From contig CAWJEW010000002.1 of assembly GCA_963842065.1 (NCBI GenBank), positions 186,001 through 250,000 of the forward strand: 64,000 nucleotides of DNA, read 5' to 3'. Position 1 is the stretch's first letter. Each line of letters opens with the position of its first letter. Position numbers and translations under genes: made by a program. This document shows positions 15,210-26,129 of the stretch, piece after piece. Below the pieces are notes generated by a model. It made no database searches. It was not told the DNA's origin and worked only from the letters and a program-made list of their open reading frames with translations. Source of the stretch: CAITWD01 sp963842065 (GTDB lineage Bacteria; Actinomycetota; Thermoleophilia; Miltoncostaeales; Miltoncostaeaceae).

Positions 15210-15979
15210 CAGCGCGCCGTCAGGAGTCGGAATGTCCGGGGCACCATCTCGTGCGGCGGCCGCCGCCACGCGGCGAGCCGGATCGTCGCCGCGCCGATCG
15301 CGATGCCCGCCAGATGGGCGACGGTTGCGATCCCCGTCGAGCTCCCGCCCGACGTGCCGGTGATGTCGACGAGCTGAATCCCGACGAAGATCGCCGCCCA
15401 GATCCATGCGGGGATCTTCATGGGGATGACAAAGAGCATCAGCGTCCAGATGCCAACCCGCGGGAAGAGCACCAAATACGCGCCGATGAGGGCGGCGATC
15501 GCGCCGGAGGCACCGATCGTCACGGCGGTACTCGAGGGCTGCGAGAACGCCTGCGCGAGCCCTGCGAAGGCGCCGCAGGCGAGAAAGAACGGCACGAACC
15601 GCACCCGTCCGAGGCGGTCCTCGACGTTGGCGCCGAACACCCACAGGATCAGCATGTTGCCCAGGAGATGCCACCAGCTGGCGTGCAGGAACATGCTGGT
15701 GATCACCGTCAGGAAGCGGTTGTGCTGCTGGTTGAGCCCCTGGCAGGTCAGCGGCACGTTCGTGTCGTTCGGGTTGCCGAGCGTCAGCGCCGGGTTGGGG
15801 CCGTGGACGACCTCGGTCGGGATCATGCCCCAGGTGCACTCGAACGCCTGCGAGCTGCCGGACGAGCCGTTCGAGGGCAGGCTCTGCTGGTACCCGAAGA
15901 TCGCCACGCACACCATGATCAGCAGGACCGTGAGGATCGGGAACCGGCGCGGAGAGAATTCGTCGATGAGGGGGAGCAC
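15209..15979 (-). CDS. Rhomboid-family intramembrane serine protease
   Basis: Predicted 256-residue polytopic membrane protein of the rhomboid family. The catalytic Ser is in IGASGAIAAL and the catalytic His in TVAHLAGIAIG; the loop element WHLLGNMLILWVFGANVED is the conserved HxxxN-type segment. It would cleave membrane helices of other proteins. The gene lies 24 bases downstream of argF and overlaps the next gene by one base, suggesting one transcript. Two Cys in the extra-membrane loop (ECTWGM, LTCQGL) could form a disulfide. Substrates are unknown. Confidence 0.9.
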   Translation of the reverse strand: MLPLIDEFSPRRFPILTVLLIMVCVAIFGYQQSLPSNGSSGSSQAFECTWGMIPTEVVHGPNPALTLGNPNDTNVPLTCQGLNQQHNRFLTVITSMFLHASWWHLLGNMLILWVFGANVEDRLGRVRFVPFFLACGAFAGLAQAFSQPSSTAVTIGASGAIAALIGAYLVLFPRVGIWTLMLFVIPMKIPAWIWAAIFVGIQLVDITGTSGGSSTGIATVAHLAGIAIGAATIRLAAWRRPPHEMVPRTFRLLTAR

Positions 15980-16003
15980 GGGCTCCTCGGGGGGGCGTCG
16001 GCG

Positions 16004-16975
16004 CTAGGCCAAGATGTGACCGAGGAGCGCGGCTTGGGCGTAGATCCGATTCTCGGCCTGGTCCCACACGGCCGAACGCGGCCCGTGAAGGACCTCGTAG
16101 GTGATCTCCTCACCGTGATGCGCCGGCAGGCAGTGCAGCACGACCGCATCCGGCGCCGCCGCGGCGAGCAGGTCGGCATCGACCCGGTAGGGGTCGAGAT
16201 CGCGCCGGCGCCGGTCCGCCTGATCCTCGTCGCCCATCGAGACCCACGTGTCGGTGTAGATCGCCTGCGCACCCGTGACCGCGGCGTACGGATCGTCGGT
16301 CGTCCACGCGGTGCCGCCGGTCGCCTGGCCGACGCGCTGGCACCAGCTCACCACCTCCGGGTCGGGCTCGTAACCTGCCGGGCACGCCGCGACGATCTCC
16401 ATGCCCGTGAGTGCGCCGACGACCATCAGCGACGCGCAACAGTTGTTGCCATCTCCGACATATGCAACACGCAGACCGGGTAGCGCCCCGAAACGCTGTA
16501 CCAGGGTCAGGGCGTCGGCGAGGGCTTGGCACGGGTGGTGTCCGTAGCTGAGGCTGTTGATCACCGGCACGCTGGCGTGGGCGTCGAGTTCTTCAAGGGT
16601 GGCGTGCGGCCCCGTGCGGAGCACGATCGCGTCCACCATGCGCGAGAGGACCTTGGCGGTGTCCTCGATCGTCTCGCCGCGTCCCATCTGCATGTCGCGG
16701 CCGGCCAGGACGAGCGCATGACCGCCCAGATGCGTGACGCCGACCTCGAAGCTGACGCGCGTGCGTGTGGAGGGCCGCTCGAAGATGAGCGCGACCATCC
16801 TGCCGGCCAACAGCTGCGGCCAGTCGCGCTTCGGCGTGCGGGCGAGCCACGCGGCGCTCGCCAGCACGTCGGCGACCGCCTCCGGGGTGTGTTCCATGAG
16901 GCTCAGCACGGAGGTACCCGCCAGCGACGGGTTGGGCGTGCCGAAGCCGCCCGGGGCGGCAGCTCGTGAGGTCAT
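16004..16975 (-). CDS. argF: Ornithine carbamoyltransferase
   Basis: Converts ornithine and carbamoyl phosphate to citrulline in arginine synthesis. Predicted length 323 residues, normal for the family. The carbamoyl-phosphate loop is FERPSTRTRVSFE, followed by the HPCQALADALT motif, and the ornithine site is VLHCLPAHHGEEI. DTWVSMGDE marks the second domain. No other arg gene is in the window; its start overlaps the stop of the 3-hydroxyacyl-CoA dehydrogenase gene by 4 bases and rhomboid follows closely, an uncommon operon setting. Confidence 0.93.
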   Translation of the reverse strand: MTSRAAAPGGFGTPNPSLAGTSVLSLMEHTPEAVADVLASAAWLARTPKRDWPQLLAGRMVALIFERPSTRTRVSFEVGVTHLGGHALVLAGRDMQMGRGETIEDTAKVLSRMVDAIVLRTGPHATLEELDAHASVPVINSLSYGHHPCQALADALTLVQRFGALPGLRVAYVGDGNNCCASLMVVGALTGMEIVAACPAGYEPDPEVVSWCQRVGQATGGTAWTTDDPYAAVTGAQAIYTDTWVSMGDEDQADRRRRDLDPYRVDADLLAAAAPDAVVLHCLPAHHGEEITYEVLHGPRSAVWDQAENRIYAQAALLGHILA

Positions 16976-18144
16976 TGCGTGGTTCCTGCGCCGATGTCGC
17001 CGTCGTCGACCAGCGAGCGCCCATCGGCAGCCCGCGCGCGCAGCAGCGTGGTCGGTGCGAAGCGAGTCCCGGCGGATGCCGAGAGTTCCTGCATGGTGTC
17101 GAGCACCGCCGCGGCGCCCTCGCCGTTCGCCCAGGCGAGCGGTCCGCTGGACCAGCCGGCCCCGAGACACATCGCGAGATCGATGTCCGGGCGCGCGGCG
17201 ATCTGCTCGTCGTGACAGCGCAGGGCCTCGTCCAATGCGCCGTAGTAATAGCGCTGTGCGGCCGCCCGCGCCTCGTCGCCGACCGTGATCTCGGACTGGT
17301 CGGCCTCGATGAAGCCGAGACCGCTCTTGCGCCCGAGGCGGCCTTGGGCGACCTGCGCGGCGATCGCGCCCGCGTCGGTGAAGCGCTCGCCGTAGGCATC
17401 CTCGAGATCGCGCTGGAGGTGGTTCATCGTGTCGAGGCCGATCAGGTCGCCCAGTGCGAACGGGCCCATCGGCGCCGGACCGGACTCCGTCACCGCGGCG
17501 TCGACCGCGGCCGGCGCGATTCCGTTGGTGATCGCGTGCCGGTAGGCCTCGGCCATCGCGCGCACCAGCACGCGGTTGACCAGAAAGCCCGGGCACTCAC
17601 GCACGCGCACCGGGGACTTGCCCAGCTCGCGCACGAGGGCCTCGGCGGCGTCCATCGTTGCGGCGCTGGTCTGGCGGCCCTGGATGAGCTCGACCAGGCG
17701 CATCACCGCCGCCGGGTTGAAGAAATGCATCCCGAGGACCTCCTCGGGTCGGGACGTCACCGCAGCCAGTTCGGTGATCGAGAGCCCCGAGGTGTTCGAC
17801 GCCAGCAGCGCGCCGGGGCGCAGGATCGCATCGAGCCGGGCAAAGATCGTGCGTTTGAGGTCGAGGCGCTCGCTGACCGCCTCGATCGCCAGGTCGCACG
17901 CCGACAGCTCGTCGTCGTGCGTCGTGGTGGCGATTCGCGCCTCGAGCGCGGTGGCCTGTGCCGCGTCCAACTGGCCGCGCCCCTGCGCCCGCCCGATCAG
18001 GTCGGCGACGCGCGCCTGGGCGCCTGCAAGCGCGGCGGCCTCGATGTCGCAGATGACCACTCGTTTGCCCGCGCGCGCCGCAACGTATGCGATGTCGCTG
18101 CCCATGACGCCCGCTCCCACGACTCCCAGCGTGTCAATACCCAC
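16972..18144 (-). CDS. 3-hydroxyacyl-CoA dehydrogenase
   Basis: NAD-dependent oxidoreductase of beta-oxidation or butyryl-CoA metabolism, 390 residues. Rossmann motif VVGAGVMGSDIAY is at the N-terminus, ASNTSGLSIT and MHFFNPAAVM are the family catalytic and substrate segments, and RECPGFLVNRVL opens the first C-terminal domain. The length exceeds the usual 280-290 residues because a second, degenerate 3HCDH C-terminal domain follows (DIDLAMCLGAGWSSGPL). Coupled to argF through an ATGA overlap. Confidence 0.9.
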   Translation of the reverse strand: MGIDTLGVVGAGVMGSDIAYVAARAGKRVVICDIEAAALAGAQARVADLIGRAQGRGQLDAAQATALEARIATTTHDDELSACDLAIEAVSERLDLKRTIFARLDAILRPGALLASNTSGLSITELAAVTSRPEEVLGMHFFNPAAVMRLVELIQGRQTSAATMDAAEALVRELGKSPVRVRECPGFLVNRVLVRAMAEAYRHAITNGIAPAAVDAAVTESGPAPMGPFALGDLIGLDTMNHLQRDLEDAYGERFTDAGAIAAQVAQGRLGRKSGLGFIEADQSEITVGDEARAAAQRYYYGALDEALRCHDEQIAARPDIDLAMCLGAGWSSGPLAWANGEGAAAVLDTMQELSASAGTRFAPTTLLRARAADGRSLVDDGDIGAGTTQ

Positions 18145-18203
18145 CGCGCCTCCGATGTCCGCTGTCCGGGCCCCACCCGGTCCCGGCGGGGGAAGGCCGA
18201 AGT

Positions 18204-18752
18204 CTATCCGTGCGCGGCGGGCGGTCCGGCATCGCTCGGTGACGCGCCGGGGCTGCGCGAGCGACCCAGCCGCGCGACGATGCGCGCGACGACACCGCCG
18301 AGCAACGCTCCGGTAACGACATCGGCCGGGTCGTGCTCGCCGGTGCTGATCCGTCCCATCAGGCCGATCGCGGTGATGACGGCCATCGGCAGGCGGAGCC
18401 CGCGCCGGCGTTCGGCGACGATACCGGCGATCGCGACGGCGGACGCGGCGTGCCGGCTGGGCAGACCGCCCTCGACGCGCGCGCTCGGACGCGGTCGGGC
18501 GATGTCATCGCGCATGCGCCTGGCGATCAGCGCCGCGGCCACCGCAGCGACGAGCGCGCGGACGCCGCGCACCCGCGTCGGTCGCCACAGGATCAGTACC
18601 AGGACGACCAAGCGGTAGAGCGGGGACATGGCGTCGGCGGCCACCGCCAAGGCCCGGGCGGTGCGCCCGCGGCCGGCGACGCGGTCGCGCAGGTGGGCTC
18701 CGAGTCGGCGGTCCAGGCGGTCGAGTGTTTCGCGCACTGTGGTCTTCTGCAT
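18204..18752 (-). CDS. PAP2-family membrane phosphatase
   Basis: Predicted 182-residue integral membrane phosphatase. The three PAP2 motifs are present: the Arg/Pro motif RRMRDDIARPRPSA, motif 2 LPSRHAAS (PSRH rather than PSGH) and motif 3 GRISTGEHDPADV with the catalytic His. An N-terminal amphipathic basic stretch precedes the first membrane span. The likely substrate is a lipid (undecaprenyl or phosphatidate) diphosphate. It is divergent from the thioredoxin-like lipoprotein gene and 59 bases upstream of the hydroxyacyl-CoA dehydrogenase gene. Confidence 0.78.
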   Translation of the reverse strand: MQKTTVRETLDRLDRRLGAHLRDRVAGRGRTARALAVAADAMSPLYRLVVLVLILWRPTRVRGVRALVAAVAAALIARRMRDDIARPRPSARVEGGLPSRHAASAVAIAGIVAERRRGLRLPMAVITAIGLMGRISTGEHDPADVVTGALLGGVVARIVARLGRSRSPGASPSDAGPPAAHG

Positions 18753-18783
18753 GGCCTTTGCGGGTCTGCGGTAACGTCACGTC

Positions 18784-19302
18784 GTGCGTCGCATCTTTGC
18801 AGCCTGGATGGCGGTTGGCCTAGCCTGCGTGGTCCTTGCCGGCTGCTCAGCGGGAATGTCGTCGAGCACGAAGTCGTCGATCTCTCCGACCGGCGGCAAG
18901 CCGGCGCCGCAGTTCACGGTCCCGAACCTCGACGGCGGCCCGCCGGTCCGTCTGGCCGCGTACCGCGGCCGGCCGGTGATCGTCAGTTTCTGGGCGTCGT
19001 GGTGCGGGCCGTGCCGCTCGGAGATGCCTGCCCTCGAACACTTCTCGTCGGCGCATCCCGGCGTCACCGTGCTGGGCATCGCCACCCTCGATCAGGACAG
19101 CGCCAGCAAGGCGTTTGCCACCTCGGTCGGCGCGACCTACACGATGGGGACCAACAGCGATGGCACGCTGCTGGCCAGGTATGGTGGCCTCGCGATGCCC
19201 ACCACGGCGGTTGTCAGCGCGCAGGGGCGCCTGATCGCGACGATCTATGGACCGGTGACGGCGAGCGACCTCGCCGGGATCGCGCACCAGCTCGGGGTCT
19301 AG
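18784..19302 (+). CDS. Thioredoxin-like (TlpA/ResA-type) lipoprotein
   Basis: Predicted 172-residue extracytoplasmic thiol-disulfide oxidoreductase. The signal peptide ends in lipobox VLAGC (Cys about residue 21). The thioredoxin fold opens with PAPQFTVPNLDGGP, the active site is WASWCGPCRSE and the cis-Pro loop is GLAMPTTAVV. GTG 18784 is preceded by TAACGT with a 6-base gap, fitting a leaderless mRNA. It stands before tilS, with a separate -10 element for that gene. Confidence 0.88.
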   Translation: MRRIFAAWMAVGLACVVLAGCSAGMSSSTKSSISPTGGKPAPQFTVPNLDGGPPVRLAAYRGRPVIVSFWASWCGPCRSEMPALEHFSSAHPGVTVLGIATLDQDSASKAFATSVGATYTMGTNSDGTLLARYGGLAMPTTAVVSAQGRLIATIYGPVTASDLAGIAHQLGV

Positions 19303-19352
19303 CCGGTCCGGACCGGTCGGCGCCGCGCGCCCGCGCGGGGCATACTGGACGG

Positions 19353-20648
19353 GTGAGGGACCCACTTCTGGCACGGATCGCGGAGTACATGCGGGCCCGG
19401 CGCGCACCGGCCCCCGGGGAGCGCGTGCTGGCGATGGTCTCCGGCGGGGCCGATTCGCTGTGCCTGCTGCACGCCCTGGTGGCGATCCACGATGGGCCGG
19501 TGGGCGTCGCGAGCATCGACCACGGCCTGCGCCCCGAAGCGCGTGGGGAGGTCGAGGCCGTCCGTGCGATCGCCGCGCAGCTCGGGTGTCCCTTCGCGGC
19601 GGTGGCCCTCGAGCTCAAGCCCGGGTCCGGGATCCAAGAGCGGGCGCGCGAGGCGCGCTATGCGGCGGCCCGCGCGATCGCCGCGCGCGACGGATGGGAC
19701 GTGATCGCGGTGGGGCACACCGCGTCCGACCAGGCCGAGACGGTCATCATGCGGATGGCGCGCGGCACCGGCCGGACCGGCGCCCTCGGGATGGCCGCCC
19801 GCAGCGGGGACCTGGTGCGCCCGCTCCTGTGCGTCGGCGCCGAGGAGACCGCCGCGTGGTGCGCCGCGGCCGGCCTCGTACCGGTGACCGATCCCACGAA
19901 CCATGACCGGTCGTACACGCGGGTCCGGGCCCGCGCGGTCATGGACGCCCTCGCGGGCCTGCACCCCGGGGCGGTGCGGCACGTGGCCGAGCTTGCCGAT
20001 CGTCTGCGCGATGAGGACGCGGTCCTTGCCGACGCGGCCGACGCCGCCTGGGCTCGTTGCGCACGGGGCGAGGGCCTCGACATCGCCGCACTCGCGGCCG
20101 AGCCGGAGGCGATGCGGCGGATCCTCGTGCGCCGCCTGGTCGCCGCACACACCGCGGCGTCTGACGCGCTCACGGCGTCCGCCGTGCGCCGGGTCCTCGC
20201 GGTGGCGGACGGCGCCGCGCGGGCGGAGGTCGCCGGTGCCGCCATCGTTCGCGAGCGCGGACGGATCGTGGTGATGGGTGATCCCGAGGCGCCGCCGACG
20301 CCGGTTACGCTGCCGGTTCCCGGGGCCGTGCGCTTCGGTCGGATGCTCGTCCGGGGGCACCGGGGGCATGGCGAGCCGCCGCAACCGGGGCGCGTGACGA
20401 TCGTGCCGGCCGGCCGCATCGAGGTGCGCGGGCCGCGTGACGGGGATCGGATTGCGCTGCCGGGTGGCGGACATGCCCGTGTGGGTCGTATCTTGCAAGC
20501 CGATGGTGTCCCCGCGCGCCTGCGCGCGCAAGTTCCCGTCGTCGTTGTCGATGAGATCCCTGTCTGGGTTGCCGGCCACCGGGTGTCCGCCGGTGCGCTC
20601 GCCGGTCCAGGCGAACCCGCTGTCGTGCTGGAGGTCCTACCCGCGTGA
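19353..20648 (+). CDS. tilS: tRNA(Ile)-lysidine synthase
   Basis: N-type ATP pyrophosphatase that turns C34 of tRNA-Ile(CAU) into lysidine so it reads AUA. Length 431 residues. PP-loop SGGADS lies near residues 30-35, GHTASDQAETVIMR is the conserved tRNA/ATP block and a C-terminal TilS domain is present (VPGAVRFG to VPVVVVDEIPVW). GTG 19353 has CATACT ending 6 bases upstream, so leaderless; this start gives the family N-terminus. It overlaps hpt by GTGA, as in Bacillus. Confidence 0.9.
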   Translation: MRDPLLARIAEYMRARRAPAPGERVLAMVSGGADSLCLLHALVAIHDGPVGVASIDHGLRPEARGEVEAVRAIAAQLGCPFAAVALELKPGSGIQERAREARYAAARAIAARDGWDVIAVGHTASDQAETVIMRMARGTGRTGALGMAARSGDLVRPLLCVGAEETAAWCAAAGLVPVTDPTNHDRSYTRVRARAVMDALAGLHPGAVRHVAELADRLRDEDAVLADAADAAWARCARGEGLDIAALAAEPEAMRRILVRRLVAAHTAASDALTASAVRRVLAVADGAARAEVAGAAIVRERGRIVVMGDPEAPPTPVTLPVPGAVRFGRMLVRGHRGHGEPPQPGRVTIVPAGRIEVRGPRDGDRIALPGGGHARVGRILQADGVPARLRAQVPVVVVDEIPVWVAGHRVSAGALAGPGEPAVVLEVLPA

Positions 20649-21193
20649 GTGACGCCCGACCCGGACAGGTGCTGGTCAGCCCAGAGCGCCTGCAGACGCG
20701 CATCAGCGAGCTGGCAATCGAGATCTCCGAGGATTATCGCGGGCGCGACCTGTTGGTCGTCGGCGTCCTCAAGGGCGCGGTGTTCTTCATCGCCGATCTC
20801 GTCCGCCAGTTGGACATCCCCTGCGAGCTCGATTTCATGGCGGTCTCCTCATACGGGTCGAAGAGCCACTCATCGGGTGTCGTGCGGATCCTCAAGGACC
20901 TCGACTCGCCGATCGCCGGACGCAATGTCCTGGTGGTGGAAGACGTGATCGACTCGGGCCTGACGCTGTCGTACCTGCTGCGCAACCTGGCCTCGCGCGA
21001 GCCGGCCTCGCTGGAGGTCTGCACCCTGCTCACCAAGCCCGGGCACCGGCGGCGCGGGCTCGACACGCGCTACGTGGGGTTTGACCTCGAGGACGTCTAC
21101 GTGGTGGGGTATGGGCTCGACCACGGCGAGCGCTTTCGCCACCTGCCGTACATCGCGGTACTCGAGCCCGGAACCGATCCACCTCAAGCGTAA
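20645..21193 (+). CDS. hpt: Hypoxanthine phosphoribosyltransferase
   Basis: Purine salvage enzyme making IMP or GMP from the base and PRPP, 182 residues. The PRPP-binding motif is VLVVEDVIDSGLTLSYLL, the flexible-loop region is MAVSSYGSKSHSSG, and the purine site is VGFDLEDVYVVGYGLDHGE. The GTG start overlaps the tilS stop. In Bacillus the product also partners TilS and FtsH regulation; here only the conserved order is seen. Confidence 0.93.
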   Translation: MSDARPGQVLVSPERLQTRISELAIEISEDYRGRDLLVVGVLKGAVFFIADLVRQLDIPCELDFMAVSSYGSKSHSSGVVRILKDLDSPIAGRNVLVVEDVIDSGLTLSYLLRNLASREPASLEVCTLLTKPGHRRRGLDTRYVGFDLEDVYVVGYGLDHGERFRHLPYIAVLEPGTDPPQA

Positions 21194-21323
21194 TGTCACA
21201 CGCTGCTATTCTCGGCCGTATGGCAGTGGATCAGGCAGGGTGCGCCCGTTGCGCATCGCTGCGGTGGGCGAGTTTCCCCGCGCATGGTGCGCGGCAATCC
21301 CACGGTCCCAGAGCGGGGGCGTT

Positions 21324-23261
<1,938 letters not shown>

Positions 23262-23272
23262 GCGCGCCCCTC

Positions 23273-24103
23273 ATGGGGCGCGATCCCCTCGACTGGCTGC
23301 GCCCGCCGAGCGTGATGGGCGTGCTCAACATCACGCCGGACTCGTTTTCGGACGGCGGCGAACATCTGGCCAGCGCTGCCGCGCGGCGGACGATGGATCA
23401 GATGGCCCACGACGGTGCGGCGATACTCGATCTGGGGGCCGAGAGCACCCGCCCCGGGTCCGAGCGTGTCGACGCGGGCGAGCAGCTGCGGCGCCTGGCG
23501 CCGCTGTTTGCGGATCTGGCCGCGCGCCCGCCTCGGGCGGCGATCTCGATCGACACGACCCGGGCCGAGGTCGCGCGGGCGGCGATCGAGGTCGGAGCGG
23601 TGCTCGTCAACGACGTGAGCGCCGGCCGGGACGACCCGGAGCTGTTTGCGCTGGTCGCGGCCCGCGAGGTGGCGGTGTGCCTGATGCACATGCGGGGTCA
23701 GCCGCGCGACATGCAGGACGCTCCGATGTACGACGACGTGGTCGGTGAGGTTATCGGCTTCCTCGAGGGCCGGATCGACGCGGCCGTACGGGCCGGCGTC
23801 GCCGAGGAGCGCATTCTCGTCGATCCGGGTGTGGGCTTCGGCAAGACGCTGGCGCACAATCTGGCCCTGCTATCGGGGCTCGAGCGCATTCGCGCGATCG
23901 GCCGCCCGGTGATCGTCGGGCTCTCGCGCAAGGGGATCGTCGGGCTGTTGACCGGACGGCCGATCGAAGGCCGCATGGCCGGAAGTCTCGGCGGTGGGCT
24001 CGCGGCCGTCGCGCGGGGTGCCGATGTCTTGCGGGTGCACGACGTCGCCGAGACGGTCGACGCGCTGCGCGTCTGGAGTGCGATCACGAAGGGATCGGTG
24101 TGA
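23273..24103 (+). CDS. folP: Dihydropteroate synthase
   Basis: Folate pathway TIM-barrel enzyme joining p-aminobenzoate to hydroxymethyl-dihydropterin diphosphate; the sulfonamide target. Predicted 276 residues. Signature MGVLNITPDSFSDGGEH, then ILDLGAESTRPGSERV and DPGVGFGKTLAHN, with VGLSRKGIVG as the C-terminal phosphate site. Starts 11 bases after ftsH and overlaps folBK by 4 bases (GTGA). Confidence 0.94.
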   Translation: MGRDPLDWLRPPSVMGVLNITPDSFSDGGEHLASAAARRTMDQMAHDGAAILDLGAESTRPGSERVDAGEQLRRLAPLFADLAARPPRAAISIDTTRAEVARAAIEVGAVLVNDVSAGRDDPELFALVAAREVAVCLMHMRGQPRDMQDAPMYDDVVGEVIGFLEGRIDAAVRAGVAEERILVDPGVGFGKTLAHNLALLSGLERIRAIGRPVIVGLSRKGIVGLLTGRPIEGRMAGSLGGGLAAVARGADVLRVHDVAETVDALRVWSAITKGSV

Positions 24104-24963
24104 GCGAGGCCGTCACGGTGATCATCCGCGGCCTCGAGGTCTTCGGCCGTCACGGGGTCGCCGCCGCCGAGCAACAGCTCGGGCAGCGCTTTGTCGTTGA
24201 CCTTGAGCTCGAACTCGTGACGTGCCCGGGTGTGGTCACCGATGCGCTCGCCGACACCGTCGACTACGCGGCGCTCGCCGATCGGGTCGCCGCCGTCGTG
24301 GCGGGGCCGCCCCAGCGACTGCTCGAGCACGTCGCCGGCCAGATCGCGGATCGGGCCCTGGCCGAGCCGCGCGCGCACCGGGTGCGTGTCGAGCTGCGCA
24401 AGCCCCATGTCGCCCTGCCGCACACCCTGGAGGCGACCGGGGTCCGGCTCGAGCGGACCCGCGAATCGACGTACTGGCTGGGGCTCGGGTCGAACCTCGG
24501 CGACCGCCTTGCGAACCTCCAGGGCCTGGTGGACGCGCTGCGCGATGGCGGCGCGCGCGTCGCGGCGATCAGCCCGGTCTACGACACCGCTCCGCAGCAG
24601 ATCGTCGACCAGCCGGCGTTTCTGAACGCGGCCGTGCGCGTGCGGACCCAGCTGACCCCGCGGGAGCTGTTGGCGGTGGCCAAGGCCGCCGAGCGGCGCC
24701 TTGGTCGCACCGGCGGCGGGGTGCGCTTCGGTCCTCGGCCCGCGGACTGCGACATCGTGTTCTGGGACGGGGGCAGCTGGCGCGATGACGAGCTCGAGAT
24801 CCCGCATCCGCGCCTGACCGAGCGTCGCTTCGTGCTCGTGCCGCTGCTGGACGTCGGGCCCGGGCTGGTGCATCCTGACGGTCGTGCCCTCGCCACGTGC
24901 GAGGCCGCGCTCGATCCGGACGAACAGCCGGTGCGCCCGTGGCCGGACGGGGCGCTCGGCTAG
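24100..24963 (+). CDS. folBK: Fused dihydroneopterin aldolase / HPPK
   Basis: One 287-residue protein catalysing two consecutive folate steps. Residues 1 to about 120 form the FolB domain (IIRGLEVFGRHGV, then VDYAALADRV and LRKPHVALP). From about 122 the FolK domain follows with YWLGLGSNLGDRLANL, AISPVYDTAPQQIVDQPAFLNA, and the ATP/pterin residues RFGPRPADCDIVFW and PHPRLTERRFVLVPLLDV. The fusion places both activities of the branch in one chain directly after folP. FolB-FolK fusions occur elsewhere in bacteria. Confidence 0.93.
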   Translation: MSEAVTVIIRGLEVFGRHGVAAAEQQLGQRFVVDLELELVTCPGVVTDALADTVDYAALADRVAAVVAGPPQRLLEHVAGQIADRALAEPRAHRVRVELRKPHVALPHTLEATGVRLERTRESTYWLGLGSNLGDRLANLQGLVDALRDGGARVAAISPVYDTAPQQIVDQPAFLNAAVRVRTQLTPRELLAVAKAAERRLGRTGGGVRFGPRPADCDIVFWDGGSWRDDELEIPHPRLTERRFVLVPLLDVGPGLVHPDGRALATCEAALDPDEQPVRPWPDGALG

Positions 24964-24998
24964 GATCGTTCTCCACTGCGCCGGTCAAGGAACCCACC

Positions 24999-25310
24999 AT
25001 GTCATATACGGATGAGCTCGAGGAGTATGACGCCGAACTGGAGCTGCGTCTCAAGCGCGAATATGCCGACGTCTACCCGCTGTTCGGTTATTGCGTCTGC
25101 ACCCAGGAAGCCACCTACTTGTGCAACCGCTTCGAGCGCGAGCTGATCCCGCAGGCCGCGTATCCGCTGTTTCACATCGTGATGGAAGACGTCTGGGTGT
25201 GGGACAAGAGCCGCCCGTCGCGGATCATTCCGCGCGTCGAGGTGTACACGACCCAGGACGTCACCCTCGAGATCCTCAAATCGCCCGACGGCGGGCTGCC
25301 GGAGGAATAG
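24999..25310 (+). CDS. DUF2469-like conserved protein
   Basis: Predicted 103-residue cytosolic protein beginning MSYTDELEEYDAELELRLKREY, with AAGGA upstream. The acidic start and MEDVWVWDKSRPSRII with DVTLEIL resemble DUF2469, a family of actinobacteria with no known function. Cys residues in FGYCVCTQEATYLCN are not typical of that family. The gene sits between folBK and coaX, 35 and 6 bases apart, so it probably is part of the same transcript. Confidence 0.75.
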   Translation: MSYTDELEEYDAELELRLKREYADVYPLFGYCVCTQEATYLCNRFERELIPQAAYPLFHIVMEDVWVWDKSRPSRIIPRVEVYTTQDVTLEILKSPDGGLPEE

Positions 25311-25316
25311 GCACCC

Positions 25317-26129
25317 ATGGGATCGGCATTGCTTGCGATCGACGTCGGGAACTCCACCACGCTCGCCGGGGTCTTCCAGGGCGACGAGCTGCTGCATGAG
25401 TGGCGGATCTCGACCGAGCGCTCGGCGACCGCCGACGAGCTGGCCGCCTCGCACGACCAAATCCTGCGCTTGCGCGGCGGCAGCCTCGACGAGCTGGACT
25501 CCATGATCGTCTCATCGGTCGTCCCGACGCTGACCAATGGGTACCGGCAGCTTGCGCTCAAGTACCTCGATCACCCGGCCGTCGTCGTCGGCCCGGGGAT
25601 CCGCACGGGCATGTCGCTGGCGATCGACAACCCGGTCGAGCTGGGCGCGGACCGCCTCGTCAATGCCGTCGCGGCCTACCGGCGCTACGGCGGCCCGTGC
25701 ATCGTCGTCGACCTCGGCACCGCCACGACCCTCGACGTCGTCTCGGACACCGGCGTCTACCTGGGCGGCGTGATCGCGCCCGGCATGGAGACTTCCCTCG
25801 ATGCGCTGACGAGCCGCGCGGCGCGCCTGGTCAAGGTCGATCTCATCCCGCCGGAGCGGGTGATCGGGCGCTCGACGGTCGAGAGCATGCGCTCGGGGCT
25901 GGTGCTCGGCACCGTCGCGATGATCGACGGGCTCTGCGAGCAGATCCGCGGGGAGCTGGCCGGCACCCCCACCGTGGTCGCAACCGGCGGCCTGTCCGGG
26001 ATGGTGGCCAAACTGTCGACCCAGATCGATCACGTCGAGCCGATGCTGACCCTCGACGGGTTGCGGATGATCTACAGCCTGAACGCCAACGGTCGACCGT
26101 CCCCAAGCGTCGCCGAGGAGCCGCGGTGA
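25317..26129 (+). CDS. coaX: Type III pantothenate kinase
   Basis: First step of CoA synthesis in an ASKHA-fold kinase of 270 residues. Phosphate-1 motif LLAIDVGNSTTLAGVF, substrate loop PVELGADRLVNAVAA, phosphate-2 motif VVDLGTATTLDVV and adenosine motif ATGGLSGM are all present. Overlaps the dus gene by GTGA at 26126-26129. The order ftsH ... coaX ... dus ... lysS resembles that in Bacillus. Confidence 0.93.
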   Translation: MGSALLAIDVGNSTTLAGVFQGDELLHEWRISTERSATADELAASHDQILRLRGGSLDELDSMIVSSVVPTLTNGYRQLALKYLDHPAVVVGPGIRTGMSLAIDNPVELGADRLVNAVAAYRRYGGPCIVVDLGTATTLDVVSDTGVYLGGVIAPGMETSLDALTSRAARLVKVDLIPPERVIGRSTVESMRSGLVLGTVAMIDGLCEQIRGELAGTPTVVATGGLSGMVAKLSTQIDHVEPMLTLDGLRMIYSLNANGRPSPSVAEEPR

